Positions 1-6,856 of a DNA stretch of 13,467 nucleotides are shown here, piece by piece. A model generated the notes under the pieces. The model saw nothing but the letters and a program-made list of their open reading frames with translations. It had not been told where the DNA came from and searched no databases. Source of the stretch: an uncultured Fretibacterium sp. (GTDB lineage Bacteria; Synergistota; Synergistia; Synergistales; Aminobacteriaceae); contig NZ_CAUUWA010000060.1 in the NCBI RefSeq assembly GCF_963548695.1, positions 1 to 13,467 of the forward strand, in the 5' to 3' direction. The position numbers and the translations under genes are program-made. Numbering within the stretch: position 1 is the stretch's first letter; each line of letters opens with the position of its first letter.

Positions 1-214
1 GCTCGACGAACTGCTCCATCTGCACGCCCACCGACCCCGACAAGGGGGCCAGGACGACCCTGCCTGCCGCCAGCCCCGAACCGGCCAGGCAGCACAGGAG
101 GGCCAGGGCCAGCACGGAAGCCCACACGAAACGAAACGGCGATACAGACACCGGGCTCCTCCCCCCCGGCCCCTTCCCCTTCGGAACGCGGCAAAACGGC
201 CTTGAAGTTCTCAT
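1..214 (-). CDS. NfeD/ClpP-class membrane serine protease, N-terminal fragment
   Basis: This is the first 71 codons of a minus-strand gene that runs off the left edge of the window. The translation has a basic, Gly/Pro-rich start, a hydrophobic segment at about residues 29-48, and a likely signal peptidase site after the Ala-Ala at 49-50. The mature start, RVVLAPLSGSVGVQMEQFVE, resembles the beginning of the ClpP-like domain of NfeD membrane proteases (pattern: hydrophobic strand, Pro, small-residue turn, then a helix ending in a Phe-Val-Glu type motif). Those proteins are envelope proteases linked to membrane quality control. The ATG at 214 has AGGAGG six bases upstream. A GTG at 151 also has a GGAGGAG-like site and would give a shorter, more usual signal peptide. 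The gene lies 159 nt downstream of radA on the same strand. The family call rests on about 20 mature residues, so it is moderate. Confidence 0.55.
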   Translation of the reverse strand, partial: MRTSRPFCRVPKGKGPGGRSPVSVSPFRFVWASVLALALLCCLAGSGLAAGRVVLAPLSGSVGVQMEQFVE

Positions 215-266
215 GGACAGCCTCCTGACCTCGGTTCTTTATCGATCATCCCGAAAATCAAATTAC

Positions 267-283
267 ATGGGGCTGTGCCCCAT
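267..283 (-). terminator. Hairpin downstream of radA, possible terminator
   Basis: A perfect 7-bp stem (ATGGGGC / GCCCCAT) with a 3-nt loop lies about 90 nt beyond the radA stop. On the minus strand it is followed by a T-rich but interrupted stretch (GTAATTTGATTTTC). It could end radA transcription before the NfeD-like gene. The weak U-tract leaves this uncertain. Confidence 0.4.
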
Positions 284-373
284 ACCCCCGCGCCGCCATA
301 CGAAACAGCGGCGGCCCCGGCAAATTTCCTCCCCCAAACAGGCAAGCTGGGGTACCACCGGGGGCTTCCTGAA

Positions 374-1729
374 TCAGATCGGCGTTTCCTTTTCCCTTAC
401 GGAAAACCCCAGGGCCAGAGCCTCGTCCAAGTGCGAGACCGGGACGATCTCCAGCCCTCCCGCACGCTCGGCACGCTCGCGCGAGCTGACGACGGCGCAG
501 GAGAACCCCAGCCGTGCGGCCTCCCGAAGCCGGACCCCCAGGCGCGTCACGGGGCGCACCTCCCCCGCCAACCCCACCTCGCCCAGCCAGCAGGCCCCCG
601 TCCGGAGCGGCGCGTCCCTCAGGGCCGAGGCCAGGGCGGCGCAGGCCGCCAGGTCCGCCGAGGGGTCCTGGATGGAAAGCCCGCCCGCCACGTTCATGTA
701 GAGGTCGTGCCCGCTGCAGGGCAGCCCGCAGCGTTTTTCCACGACGGCCGTCAGAAGCTGGAAGCGGTTCAGCTCGATGCCCCGCGCCGTGCGCCGCGGG
801 TAGGGGAACACCGTGGGACCCGCCAGGGTCTGGAGCTCGGCGGCCAGGGGGGTCGTCCCCTCCAGCGCTATGGTCATGGCGACGCCGGAGACCGCCGTGT
901 CCAAGCGGTTCCAATAGAGTCCGCTCTTGTCCTCGATGGCCGTCAGGCCGTCCTCCCGCATCTCGAAGACTCCCAGCTCGTCCGTGCTGCCGTAGCGGTT
1001 CTTGGCCGCGCGCAGCATCCGGTAGGACGAGTACCCCTCCCCGGAGAAGATCAGCACCGTGTCCACCATGTGCTCCAGCAGCATGGGCCCCGCCAGTCGG
1101 CCGTCCTTGGTGATGTGCCCCACGAGCACCGCCGGCACGCGGTCCGCCCGGGCGGCGTCCACCAGCCTCTGGGCGACGGCCCGCACCTGATTGGGCGTCC
1201 CGGGCCACCCCGCCTCCCCCTCGGCCCTCATGGCCTGGACGCTGTCCAGCACGACGAAGGAGGCATCCCTCATGTTTTGAAGCGCCCCCTCCAGCTCGTT
1301 GCCACAGCAGAGCAGCAGCCGGTCCGAGGCCACCCCGAGCCGGGCGGCGCGAAGGGCCACCTGGGCCTCGGACTCCTCGCCCGAGATGTAGAGCACGGAG
1401 GCCCCGGACTCCGCGACCCGCCCCGCGGCCTGGAGGAGCAGCGTCGACTTGCCGATACCCGGCTGGCCGCCGAGCAGTACGACACCCCCCGGGACCAGCC
1501 CGCCGCCCAGCACTCGATCCAGCTCCCCGATCCCCGTCGAGAGGCGCTGGGGAGGACGGACGTCGACGGCGCTCACCACCCGTGCTGCGGCGGTCCTCGG
1601 CCGGGCGGGGGACCCCGGCTCGGCCTCCAGGGTCCCCCACGCCCCACAGGACGGGCAACGCCCCGTGCGCGTGGTCGTTATATGGCCGCAGTCGGCACAC
1701 ACGTAACGAACCGGTTCGTCCCTTCTCAC
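374..1729 (-). CDS. radA: DNA repair protein RadA (Sms)
   Basis: RadA is a RecA-like hexameric helicase that acts on recombination intermediates, extending heteroduplex and branch migration at stalled forks, in the cytoplasm. The 451-residue product has the family order. A C4 zinc finger at residues 11-28 (C11, C14, C25, C28, ending CPSCGAWGTL) is followed by a RecA-type ATPase with Walker A GQPGIGKST at 88-96, the RadA signature KNRYG at 243-247, and a Lon-protease-like C-terminal domain from about residue 280. I chose the GTG at 1729 because it gives the usual RadA N-terminus and has GGAGG six to seven bases upstream. The frame stays open to an ATG at 1819, but that extra stretch is unlike RadA. 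The gene is divergent from the EamA permease, and the length is normal for the family. Confidence 0.95.
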   Translation of the reverse strand: MRRDEPVRYVCADCGHITTTRTGRCPSCGAWGTLEAEPGSPARPRTAAARVVSAVDVRPPQRLSTGIGELDRVLGGGLVPGGVVLLGGQPGIGKSTLLLQAAGRVAESGASVLYISGEESEAQVALRAARLGVASDRLLLCCGNELEGALQNMRDASFVVLDSVQAMRAEGEAGWPGTPNQVRAVAQRLVDAARADRVPAVLVGHITKDGRLAGPMLLEHMVDTVLIFSGEGYSSYRMLRAAKNRYGSTDELGVFEMREDGLTAIEDKSGLYWNRLDTAVSGVAMTIALEGTTPLAAELQTLAGPTVFPYPRRTARGIELNRFQLLTAVVEKRCGLPCSGHDLYMNVAGGLSIQDPSADLAACAALASALRDAPLRTGACWLGEVGLAGEVRPVTRLGVRLREAARLGFSCAVVSSRERAERAGGLEIVPVSHLDEALALGFSVREKETPI

Positions 1730-1824
1730 GAAATACCTCCAGACAATAGCCCTATAAAAAATCCATCGGCGGAACGATGCCGAAGGAGGTAAACCATAGA
1801 AAAAATCCACGTTCTCCAAGGTTC

Positions 1825-1830
1825 ATTATA
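1825..1830 (-). promoter_or_regulatory. Possible -10 box of the radA promoter
   Basis: The minus strand reads a perfect TATAAT here, about 95 nt before the radA GTG. No good -35 hexamer is seen 16-18 bp upstream, where the sequence is G/C-rich. The call rests only on the -10 match and its position in the divergent intergenic region. Confidence 0.3.
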
Positions 1831-1850
1831 CCGCCCCCCTTTCGGCGGGG

Positions 1851-1882
1851 GCATGGGTATATAGCGGAGGCATGGGTATATA
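1851..1882 (+). repeat. Two direct copies of GCATGGGTATATA
   Basis: The 13-mer occurs at 1851-1863 and 1870-1882, a period of 19 bp (nearly two helical turns). The second copy runs into the TATAAT at 1879-1884. It may be a local duplication or a tandem protein-binding site in front of the EamA gene. Confidence 0.6.
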
Positions 1883-1884
1883 AT
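1879..1884 (+). promoter_or_regulatory. Possible -10 box for the EamA-MetH region
   Basis: A perfect TATAAT lies on the plus strand at the end of the second 13-bp repeat. No clear -35 is seen at normal spacing. Transcription would start near 1891, which removes the ribosome site of the ATG at 1899 and so favours the GTG at 1956 as the start of the permease. Confidence 0.35.
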
Positions 1885-1955
1885 TGGAAGGAATCTTTAT
1901 GCTCCTCGTCGGCAGGGCGCTATCCTTACGACAAAGTTCGGGGGGGTTCCACAAA

Positions 1956-2894
1956 GTGAACAAGAATACTCTGGGCGTCCTCTGCGCCTCGTCCACGGGC
2001 CTCCTGTGGGCCTTGAGCAGTCCGGCATCGAAGCTGTTGGGGGAGAGCGGCGCGGACATGGTCACCGTGGTCTTCTTCCGCTGTCTCCTCACCCCGCTGC
2101 CGCTGGGGATCTGGATCCGCCTCTGCGCCCCCTCTCACTTCCGCGTGGGACGGAGGGACCTGGCCGTCCTGTTCCTGATCTCGCCCCTGGCGCCCCTGTG
2201 CTCCTACCTGGGTTTTATGCTCTCGGTCGTCTACCTTCCCGTCGCCACGGCGCTGGTCGTCCACTACACCACCCCCATCGCCACGGCCATGGGGTCCTCG
2301 CTGATGACGGGCGAGAAACCCAGCGTCTACGACCTGTGCGGCGCCTTCATCGTCACGATCGGCGTCGCATGCTCCGTGATGCGCCCCGACTGGACCCTGG
2401 ACGGCGCGCTCTCCATCCCCGGGATGATCTGGGGCGCGCTGGGGGTCCTCGGCATCGCCTTCCAGACCCTGTGGGGCCGGGCCTCGGTGACGAAGGGGGG
2501 CCCGACGGGGATCGGGATCTTCTTCTATACGCACATCTTCGGAGCCGTGTGGATAGTGCCCATCAAAACCCTGACCTCGGGCTGGGCCGATGTCCCGGCG
2601 CTGACGGGGATGCAGATTTCCCTGATCGCCATCACCATAATCTTCGCCTCCCTCTTGGGGTACAGCACGTTCTACGCCGCGCTCCGTCATATTCCCGCCC
2701 CAACGGTCTCGCTCCTGACGTCCGGGGAGATCCCCGCCGCGGTCGTCATGACCTCCCTGGCAACCGATTCCTGGCCGACCTTTCCCGCAGTCGTCGGCTG
2801 CGTCCTCATCCTCTTCGCCATCGCTTTGTCCTCGTGGGGGGCGAGGAGGAAGGCGCCGCCCGAGGCCGACGCACATCCGGCAGCGTGCCCGTGA
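1956..2894 (+). CDS. DMT superfamily permease, EamA family
   Basis: This is an integral membrane protein of the drug/metabolite transporter superfamily, with about ten hydrophobic segments arranged as two EamA repeats. The first repeat begins LLWALSSPASKLLG. The second includes the segment GYSTFYAALRHIPAPTVSLL, typical of the second EamA copy, where the Pro near the end of the helix is conserved. Members export or import small metabolites such as amino acids; the substrate here is unknown. The GTG at 1956 gives the short N-terminus usual for the family, with only a G-run about nine bases upstream. An ATG at 1899 with a good AAGGA site would add 19 residues unlike the family. The stop overlaps the start of the next gene (GTGA), so the two are probably co-translated. 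That link hints at a role in methionine or related metabolite transport, which is inference. Confidence 0.85.
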   Translation: MNKNTLGVLCASSTGLLWALSSPASKLLGESGADMVTVVFFRCLLTPLPLGIWIRLCAPSHFRVGRRDLAVLFLISPLAPLCSYLGFMLSVVYLPVATALVVHYTTPIATAMGSSLMTGEKPSVYDLCGAFIVTIGVACSVMRPDWTLDGALSIPGMIWGALGVLGIAFQTLWGRASVTKGGPTGIGIFFYTHIFGAVWIVPIKTLTSGWADVPALTGMQISLIAITIIFASLLGYSTFYAALRHIPAPTVSLLTSGEIPAAVVMTSLATDSWPTFPAVVGCVLILFAIALSSWGARRKAPPEADAHPAACP

Positions 2895-3589
2895 ACACTC
2901 CGCAAGCGGCCCCGCAGGCGACCCCTACCATGGTGGACGACGCCCTGCGCTTCATAGGCGTCCCCAAAGAGGCCCGGAGCGGCGAAATGGCCGAGAGGGT
3001 CTATCGGACCTTCGAGCTGCTGGAGGACTTCATCCGGCCCCGCCGCGTCTGGGGACGCTTTTCCGTTACGGCCGACGACCGGGGCATCTGGCTGGCCGAG
3101 GCGGTTCGGATCGAGAGCAGGAGCCTGTCGCGGCTGATGGCCCATTCCCGGGAGTGCTGGGCCATGGCCGTGACCCTGGGGCCCGAGGTTGACCGCAGGA
3201 TCCTGCTGGCTCAGAAACGGGACATGCTGGACGGTGTGGCCCTGGACGCCTGTGCCTCGGTGCGCGCCGACACCCTCTGCAACGAGGTCGAGGAGGAGAT
3301 CCTCCGCGAGCTTCGCGAGGGGGAACACCCGACGATGCGCTTCAGCCCCGGCTACGGCGACGCGCCCCTTTCCGCATCCGCGGACCTCATCGCGCTCCTG
3401 GACGCGACGCGGCGCATCGGCCTTTCCATGACGCGCTCGTACATGATGACCCCGATAAAATCCATCACCGCGTTGATTGGGATCTCGGAGATGGACGAGG
3501 ACCGCAGTCGGGACTGTTCCCGCTGCGCGGCCGGGCCGGCCTGTCCGTATCGGAAGGGAGGGGATGGTGCAGGTTTGAGCCATGCATGA
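2891..3589 (+). CDS. Stand-alone methionine synthase activation-domain protein
   Basis: The 232-residue product matches the C-terminal activation domain of B12-dependent methionine synthase, which binds S-adenosylmethionine and remethylates cobalamin that has been oxidised to Cob(II). The diagnostic segment is RFSPGYGDAPLSASADL, followed by MTPIKSITALIGIS, corresponding to the AdoMet-binding RxxPGY region of MetH. The C-terminus carries Cys at about 209, 212 and 218 (DCSRCAAGPACPYR), a possible metal or redox site that classical MetH lacks but that I recall in proteins of this type from anaerobes. The start is a GTG overlapping the EamA stop by four bases, without a strong ribosome site, which suggests translational coupling. 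An ATG at 2930 is the alternative. The partner is almost certainly the MetH core encoded at 4269, which lacks this domain. Confidence 0.88.
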   Translation: MNTPQAAPQATPTMVDDALRFIGVPKEARSGEMAERVYRTFELLEDFIRPRRVWGRFSVTADDRGIWLAEAVRIESRSLSRLMAHSRECWAMAVTLGPEVDRRILLAQKRDMLDGVALDACASVRADTLCNEVEEEILRELREGEHPTMRFSPGYGDAPLSASADLIALLDATRRIGLSMTRSYMMTPIKSITALIGISEMDEDRSRDCSRCAAGPACPYRKGGDGAGLSHA

Positions 3590-3902
3590 AATCGTTCGTC
3601 TCGAGCTCGAGGGCAATTTCTTTTTCTCTTGGGACCCTGAGAAAGCGGAGAAAAATTTGCACAAGCATGGCGTATCGTTTGAGGCCGCGGCGCACGCGTT
3701 TTTGGACTCGCGGTCTTTCCTCGTGGATGATCCCCATTCCGATGGCGATCGTCTGCGCCTGATCGGATTCTCCGAGGCAACTTCAACTATTCTGTTTGTG
3801 GTTCATGTGGAGCGTACTACAGATGATAATGCCGTTATCTTCAGGATCATTTCGGCACGAAGGGCTACAAAGAAGGAGCGTGAGTTGTATGACGAAGGAT
3901 GA
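3582..3902 (+). CDS. brnT: BrnT family toxin
   Basis: BrnT toxins are small RelE-fold ribonucleases that inhibit translation and are neutralised by BrnA. The 106-residue product has the family core: FSWDPEKAEKNLHKHGVSFEAAAHAFLD near the N-terminus (WDP-K-NL-KHGVSFE), central strands with the DRLRLIGFS segment, and the C-terminal RIISARRATKKERELY (family pattern R-IISAR-A-kkER-Y). The first ~15 residues form a slightly long N-terminus. The ATG overlaps the end of the activation-domain gene by eight bases, and the stop lies inside the antitoxin gene, in the toxin-first order known for brnTA. Codon use and base composition look less GC-rich than the flanking genes, suggesting horizontal acquisition. 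Confidence 0.9.
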   Translation: MHEIVRLELEGNFFFSWDPEKAEKNLHKHGVSFEAAAHAFLDSRSFLVDDPHSDGDRLRLIGFSEATSTILFVVHVERTTDDNAVIFRIISARRATKKERELYDEG

Positions 3903-4182
3903 GATCCGGAGACTGCGGGAGATGCATGACGAGGATATCGATTTGGCGGATATCCCGGAACTGACGGACGAGGAGTTGGCGCGAGCACGACCTGCCCGCG
4001 AATACCTGAAAGACATTGCCCGGCGAAATCGTGCGGTGCTGGCGCGAATGATCTGCGATGAGGAAGAGGGAAGCGATATCGCCGTTGCCGCTGCAGAGGC
4101 ACTGGTCGCGCGTACGATGCAACGAGGACAGCAGCCCGTCGGGGATGTTTTCCGGAGTATGGAAAGGTCTCCATTTAGTTAG
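3889..4182 (+). CDS. brnA: BrnA-like antitoxin, atypical C-terminus
   Basis: This 97-residue partner overlaps brnT by 14 nt and has AAGGAG ten bases before its ATG. The N-terminal half matches BrnA antitoxins: acidic DEDIDLADIPELTDEELARA, equivalent to the family's D-DID-SDIPELTDEFF segment that wraps the toxin. The second half differs. BrnA normally ends in a ribbon-helix-helix DNA-binding domain that autoregulates the operon. Here residues 40-97 read as charged helices (EYLKDIARRNRAVLARMICDEEE and onward) with no evident beta strand and no RLD-type motif. It may be an alternative DNA-binding or dimerising domain, or a divergent helical variant. The same frame is open upstream into brnT, but the ATG at 3889 is the sensible start. 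Confidence 0.75.
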   Translation: MTKDEIRRLREMHDEDIDLADIPELTDEELARARPAREYLKDIARRNRAVLARMICDEEEGSDIAVAAAEALVARTMQRGQQPVGDVFRSMERSPFS

Positions 4183-4199
4183 GGATTTTTGGCCTCATT

Positions 4200-4231
4200 T
4201 CGACACGTATAACTCAAATTTTGTAGATAAT
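4200..4231 (+). promoter_or_regulatory. Weak promoter candidate upstream of metH
   Basis: The 86-nt gap after brnA holds an AT-rich stretch with TCGACA (4200-4205, 5 of 6 to the -35 consensus) and GATAAT (4226-4231, 5 of 6 to the -10). The spacing of 20 bp is longer than ideal. It could let metH be expressed independently of the toxin-antitoxin cassette. Confidence 0.25.
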
Positions 4232-4268
4232 TTTTAGTGCCCCAAGGTGCGGAAGGGAGGGGAAGGCG

Positions 4269-6743
4269 GTGGGGGACAGGATAATGGAGGACAGGATAGT
4301 GGAGGATAGAAGGAGAAAGAGGCTTGGACAGGATGTCCTGTTCTTCGACGGGGGCATGGGGACGATGCTCCAGGCGCGCGGGCTCCGGCTCCGGGAGCTG
4401 CCCGAGGTCCTGAACCTCACTCATCCGGACCTGATCGGCTCCATCCACAGGGACTACCTGGAGGCCGGGGCCGATTTCGTCACGACCAATACGTTTGGGG
4501 CCAACCGCTGGAAGCTGGAGGGCTCCGGACACACCGTCGCGGAGGCGGTATCCGCCGCCGTGCGGGTCGCCCGTTCCGCAGCGGACTCCTTTGGGGCCCG
4601 GGTGGCCCTGGACATCGGGCCCAGCGGCAAGGTGCTGGCCCCCCTGGGAGACGCAGCGTTCGAGGATATCTACGAGGCGGTCGCCGAACAGGTCAGGGCC
4701 GGCGCCGAGGGCTGCGACGCCGTGCTTCTGGAGACCTTCACCGACCTCTACGAGCTCAAGGCGTCGCTCCTGGCCGTGAAGGACCACTGTACCCTGCCCG
4801 TGTTCGCCACCATGAGCTTCGAGGAGGGAGGGCGCACCTTCTTCGGCGCGGGGATCGATTCCATGGTGATGACGCTCGAGGGGCTGGGAGTCGCGGCCCT
4901 CGGGGTCAACTGCTCGCTCGGGCCCGTGCAGCTGGAGCCCATCGTCGAGGCGATCTGCGCCCACTCCCACATTCCCGTGATGGTCCAGCCCAACGCGGGC
5001 CTGCCGGTGATGCGGGGCGGCGCCTCCTCCTACGACGTGACGCCCGACCGGTTCGCGGACATCATGTCCCGATTCGCCGGCATGGGGGCCGCCGTCCTGG
5101 GCGGCTGCTGCGGCACGAACCCGGAGTACATTGCAAAAACCGTACAGGTCGTCTCCCACAGGACGAGGACGGTCGTCCCCCGCTCCGTCCCCGAGACGAC
5201 CGGGATCTGCACCCCGGCGAGGGCCGTGGTCTTCGACGGAGACTTCACGATCATCGGCGAGCGCCTGAACCCCACGGGGAAGAAGGCCCTCCAGGCCGCG
5301 CTGCGCACCGGGGACATGGACTACGTGCTGAAGGAGGCCCTGAAACAGCAGGTTCAGGGGGCCCATGTCCTGGACGTGAACGTGGGACTGCCGGACATCG
5401 ACGAGCCCGCCCTCCTGAGCCGGGTTGTCATGGAGATACAGGGCATCATCGACCTTCCGCTCCAGCTCGACTCCGCCAACGCAAAGGCCTTGGAGGCTGC
5501 GGCACGCATCTACAACGGCAAGCCCCTGGTCAACTCGGTGAGCGGTAAGGAGGCGAGCCTGCGCACCGTCCTGCCGATCGCCAGAAAGTACGGGGCCTGC
5601 GTCCTGGGGCTGACGCTCGACGACTCCGGCATCCCCGAGTCCGCGGAGGCCCGGCTTGCCGTGGCGCGGCGCATCGTCGAGGAGGCCGAACGGATCGGCA
5701 TCCCCCGGCGCGACATCCTGATCGACTGCCTGACGCTCACCGCCTCGGCTCAGCAGGATCTGGTCCGCGAGACCCTGAAGGCCGTGCGGATGGTCCGGGA
5801 AGAGCTGGGCGTCCGCACCATGCTGGGGCTCAGCAACGTCTCCTTCGGACTGCCCCGGCGCCCACTGGTGAACCGAACCCTGTTCGCGGCGGCCCTGATG
5901 CAGGGGCTGGACGCGGCCATCCTCAACCCCGGCGACGCCGGGATGCGGGAGACCCTGGCCGCGTGGCGCCTCCTGATCGGAACGGACCGGAACGCGCAGG
6001 ACTACATCGCCTACTGCGAGGCGCATCCGGAGAGTGCACCCACCCCCTCCCGGCAGGCTGCCGGAGCGGCAGTGGACGCACCGAATACCCCCACGGCCTC
6101 TCAGGGGGACCTGGCGTCCGCCATCGCGCGGGGGCTGAAGGAGGAGGCCGCGGAGCGGACGCGGGAGCTCCTGGACGCCCTGCCCCCGCTCGATGTCGTC
6201 GAGAAGCACATCGTCCCGGCGCTCGACGCCGTGGGGAGGGACTACGAGGCCAAGCGGCTCTTTCTCCCTCAGCTCATCAAGTCCGCCGAGGCCGCGAAGG
6301 CCGCCTTCGAGTGCCTGAGGGAGAGGCTGGGCTCCGGGCCGAAGGGCGGGGACGAGCCCATCGGCGAGCCCATCGCGCTGGCGACGGTGTACGGGGATGT
6401 CCACGATATCGGCAAGAACATCGTGAAGGTCATCTTGGAGAACTATAACTTCCGGGTCCTGGACCTGGGCAGGGACGTGCCCCCCGAGCGGATCGTAGCC
6501 GAGGTCAAGCGGAACGGCATCCGCATCGTGGGGCTGAGCGCCCTGATGACGACGACCGTCGCCAGCATGAAGGAGACCATCGAGAACCTGAGGCGGGAGT
6601 GCCCGGAGGTGAAGGTGATCGTGGGCGGCGCCGTCCTGACCCCCGACCTGGCCCGATACGTGGACGCGGACCACTACGCCCGCGACGCCATGGAGGCCGT
6701 GAGGATCGCGACACGGATCAGCACGGGCCTGAAGATGGCCTGA
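4269..6743 (+). CDS. metH: B12-dependent methionine synthase core (no activation domain)
   Basis: The enzyme transfers a methyl group from methyltetrahydrofolate through cobalamin to homocysteine, giving methionine. The 824 residues are in MetH order. The homocysteine domain (about 18-310) carries zinc ligands C215 (GVNCSLGP), C280 and C281 (GGCCGTNP). The pterin-binding domain (about 322-575) starts FTIIGERLNPTGKK. The B12 cap domain is at about 605-690. The cobalamin domain (about 697-824) has DVHDIGKN at 710-717, in which H712 is the lower axial ligand. It ends where classical MetH (about 1,200 residues) would continue into the activation domain; here that part is the separate protein at 2891-3589. 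The GTG at 4269 has GGAGG about seven bases upstream, and an in-frame ATG lies at 4284. The first codons contain a 15-bp tandem repeat. Confidence 0.93.
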   Translation: MGDRIMEDRIVEDRRRKRLGQDVLFFDGGMGTMLQARGLRLRELPEVLNLTHPDLIGSIHRDYLEAGADFVTTNTFGANRWKLEGSGHTVAEAVSAAVRVARSAADSFGARVALDIGPSGKVLAPLGDAAFEDIYEAVAEQVRAGAEGCDAVLLETFTDLYELKASLLAVKDHCTLPVFATMSFEEGGRTFFGAGIDSMVMTLEGLGVAALGVNCSLGPVQLEPIVEAICAHSHIPVMVQPNAGLPVMRGGASSYDVTPDRFADIMSRFAGMGAAVLGGCCGTNPEYIAKTVQVVSHRTRTVVPRSVPETTGICTPARAVVFDGDFTIIGERLNPTGKKALQAALRTGDMDYVLKEALKQQVQGAHVLDVNVGLPDIDEPALLSRVVMEIQGIIDLPLQLDSANAKALEAAARIYNGKPLVNSVSGKEASLRTVLPIARKYGACVLGLTLDDSGIPESAEARLAVARRIVEEAERIGIPRRDILIDCLTLTASAQQDLVRETLKAVRMVREELGVRTMLGLSNVSFGLPRRPLVNRTLFAAALMQGLDAAILNPGDAGMRETLAAWRLLIGTDRNAQDYIAYCEAHPESAPTPSRQAAGAAVDAPNTPTASQGDLASAIARGLKEEAAERTRELLDALPPLDVVEKHIVPALDAVGRDYEAKRLFLPQLIKSAEAAKAAFECLRERLGSGPKGGDEPIGEPIALATVYGDVHDIGKNIVKVILENYNFRVLDLGRDVPPERIVAEVKRNGIRIVGLSALMTTTVASMKETIENLRRECPEVKVIVGGAVLTPDLARYVDADHYARDAMEAVRIATRISTGLKMA
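4275..4313 (+). repeat. 15-bp tandem repeat at the metH 5' end
   Basis: GGACAGGATAATGGA and GGACAGGATAGTGGA are consecutive and differ at one base. A third, partial unit (GGATAG) follows. The repeat encodes a DRIMEDRIVEDR peptide ahead of the conserved domain and contains several candidate start codons (GTG 4269, ATG 4284, GTG 4299). Confidence 0.7.
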
Positions 6744-6856
6744 CGACGCCATGGTTTTGCCCTGCGTCCTTTTACATCAAAGCGGAAACCCAGGGAAACG
6801 CTGATTCAATTCAGTGCTTTCACTTCCATGGATGAGATGGGAGGAGATGTCGCCCC

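Noticed and set aside
275..1792. 505-codon plus-strand open frame opposite radA
   Set aside because: It is a shadow of radA with biased composition and no domain.
1777..1959. 60-codon plus-strand open frame between radA and the permease
   Set aside because: It spans the divergent promoters and the direct repeats, and shows no conserved motif.
2006..2890. Plus-frame extension ahead of the activation-domain gene
   Set aside because: It reads out of frame through the EamA gene as Arg/Pro-rich sequence; the real gene begins at the GTG at 2891.
4183..4268. Possible SAM or cobalamin riboswitch before metH
   Set aside because: The gap is 86 nt, too short for a cobalamin aptamer, and no SAM aptamer-like stems are visible.
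4179..6752. Long minus-strand open frame (857 codons) opposite metH
   Set aside because: It is antisense to a well-conserved MetH, low in complexity (Gly, Arg, His, Asp rich), and matches no family; it follows from GC-rich codon use.
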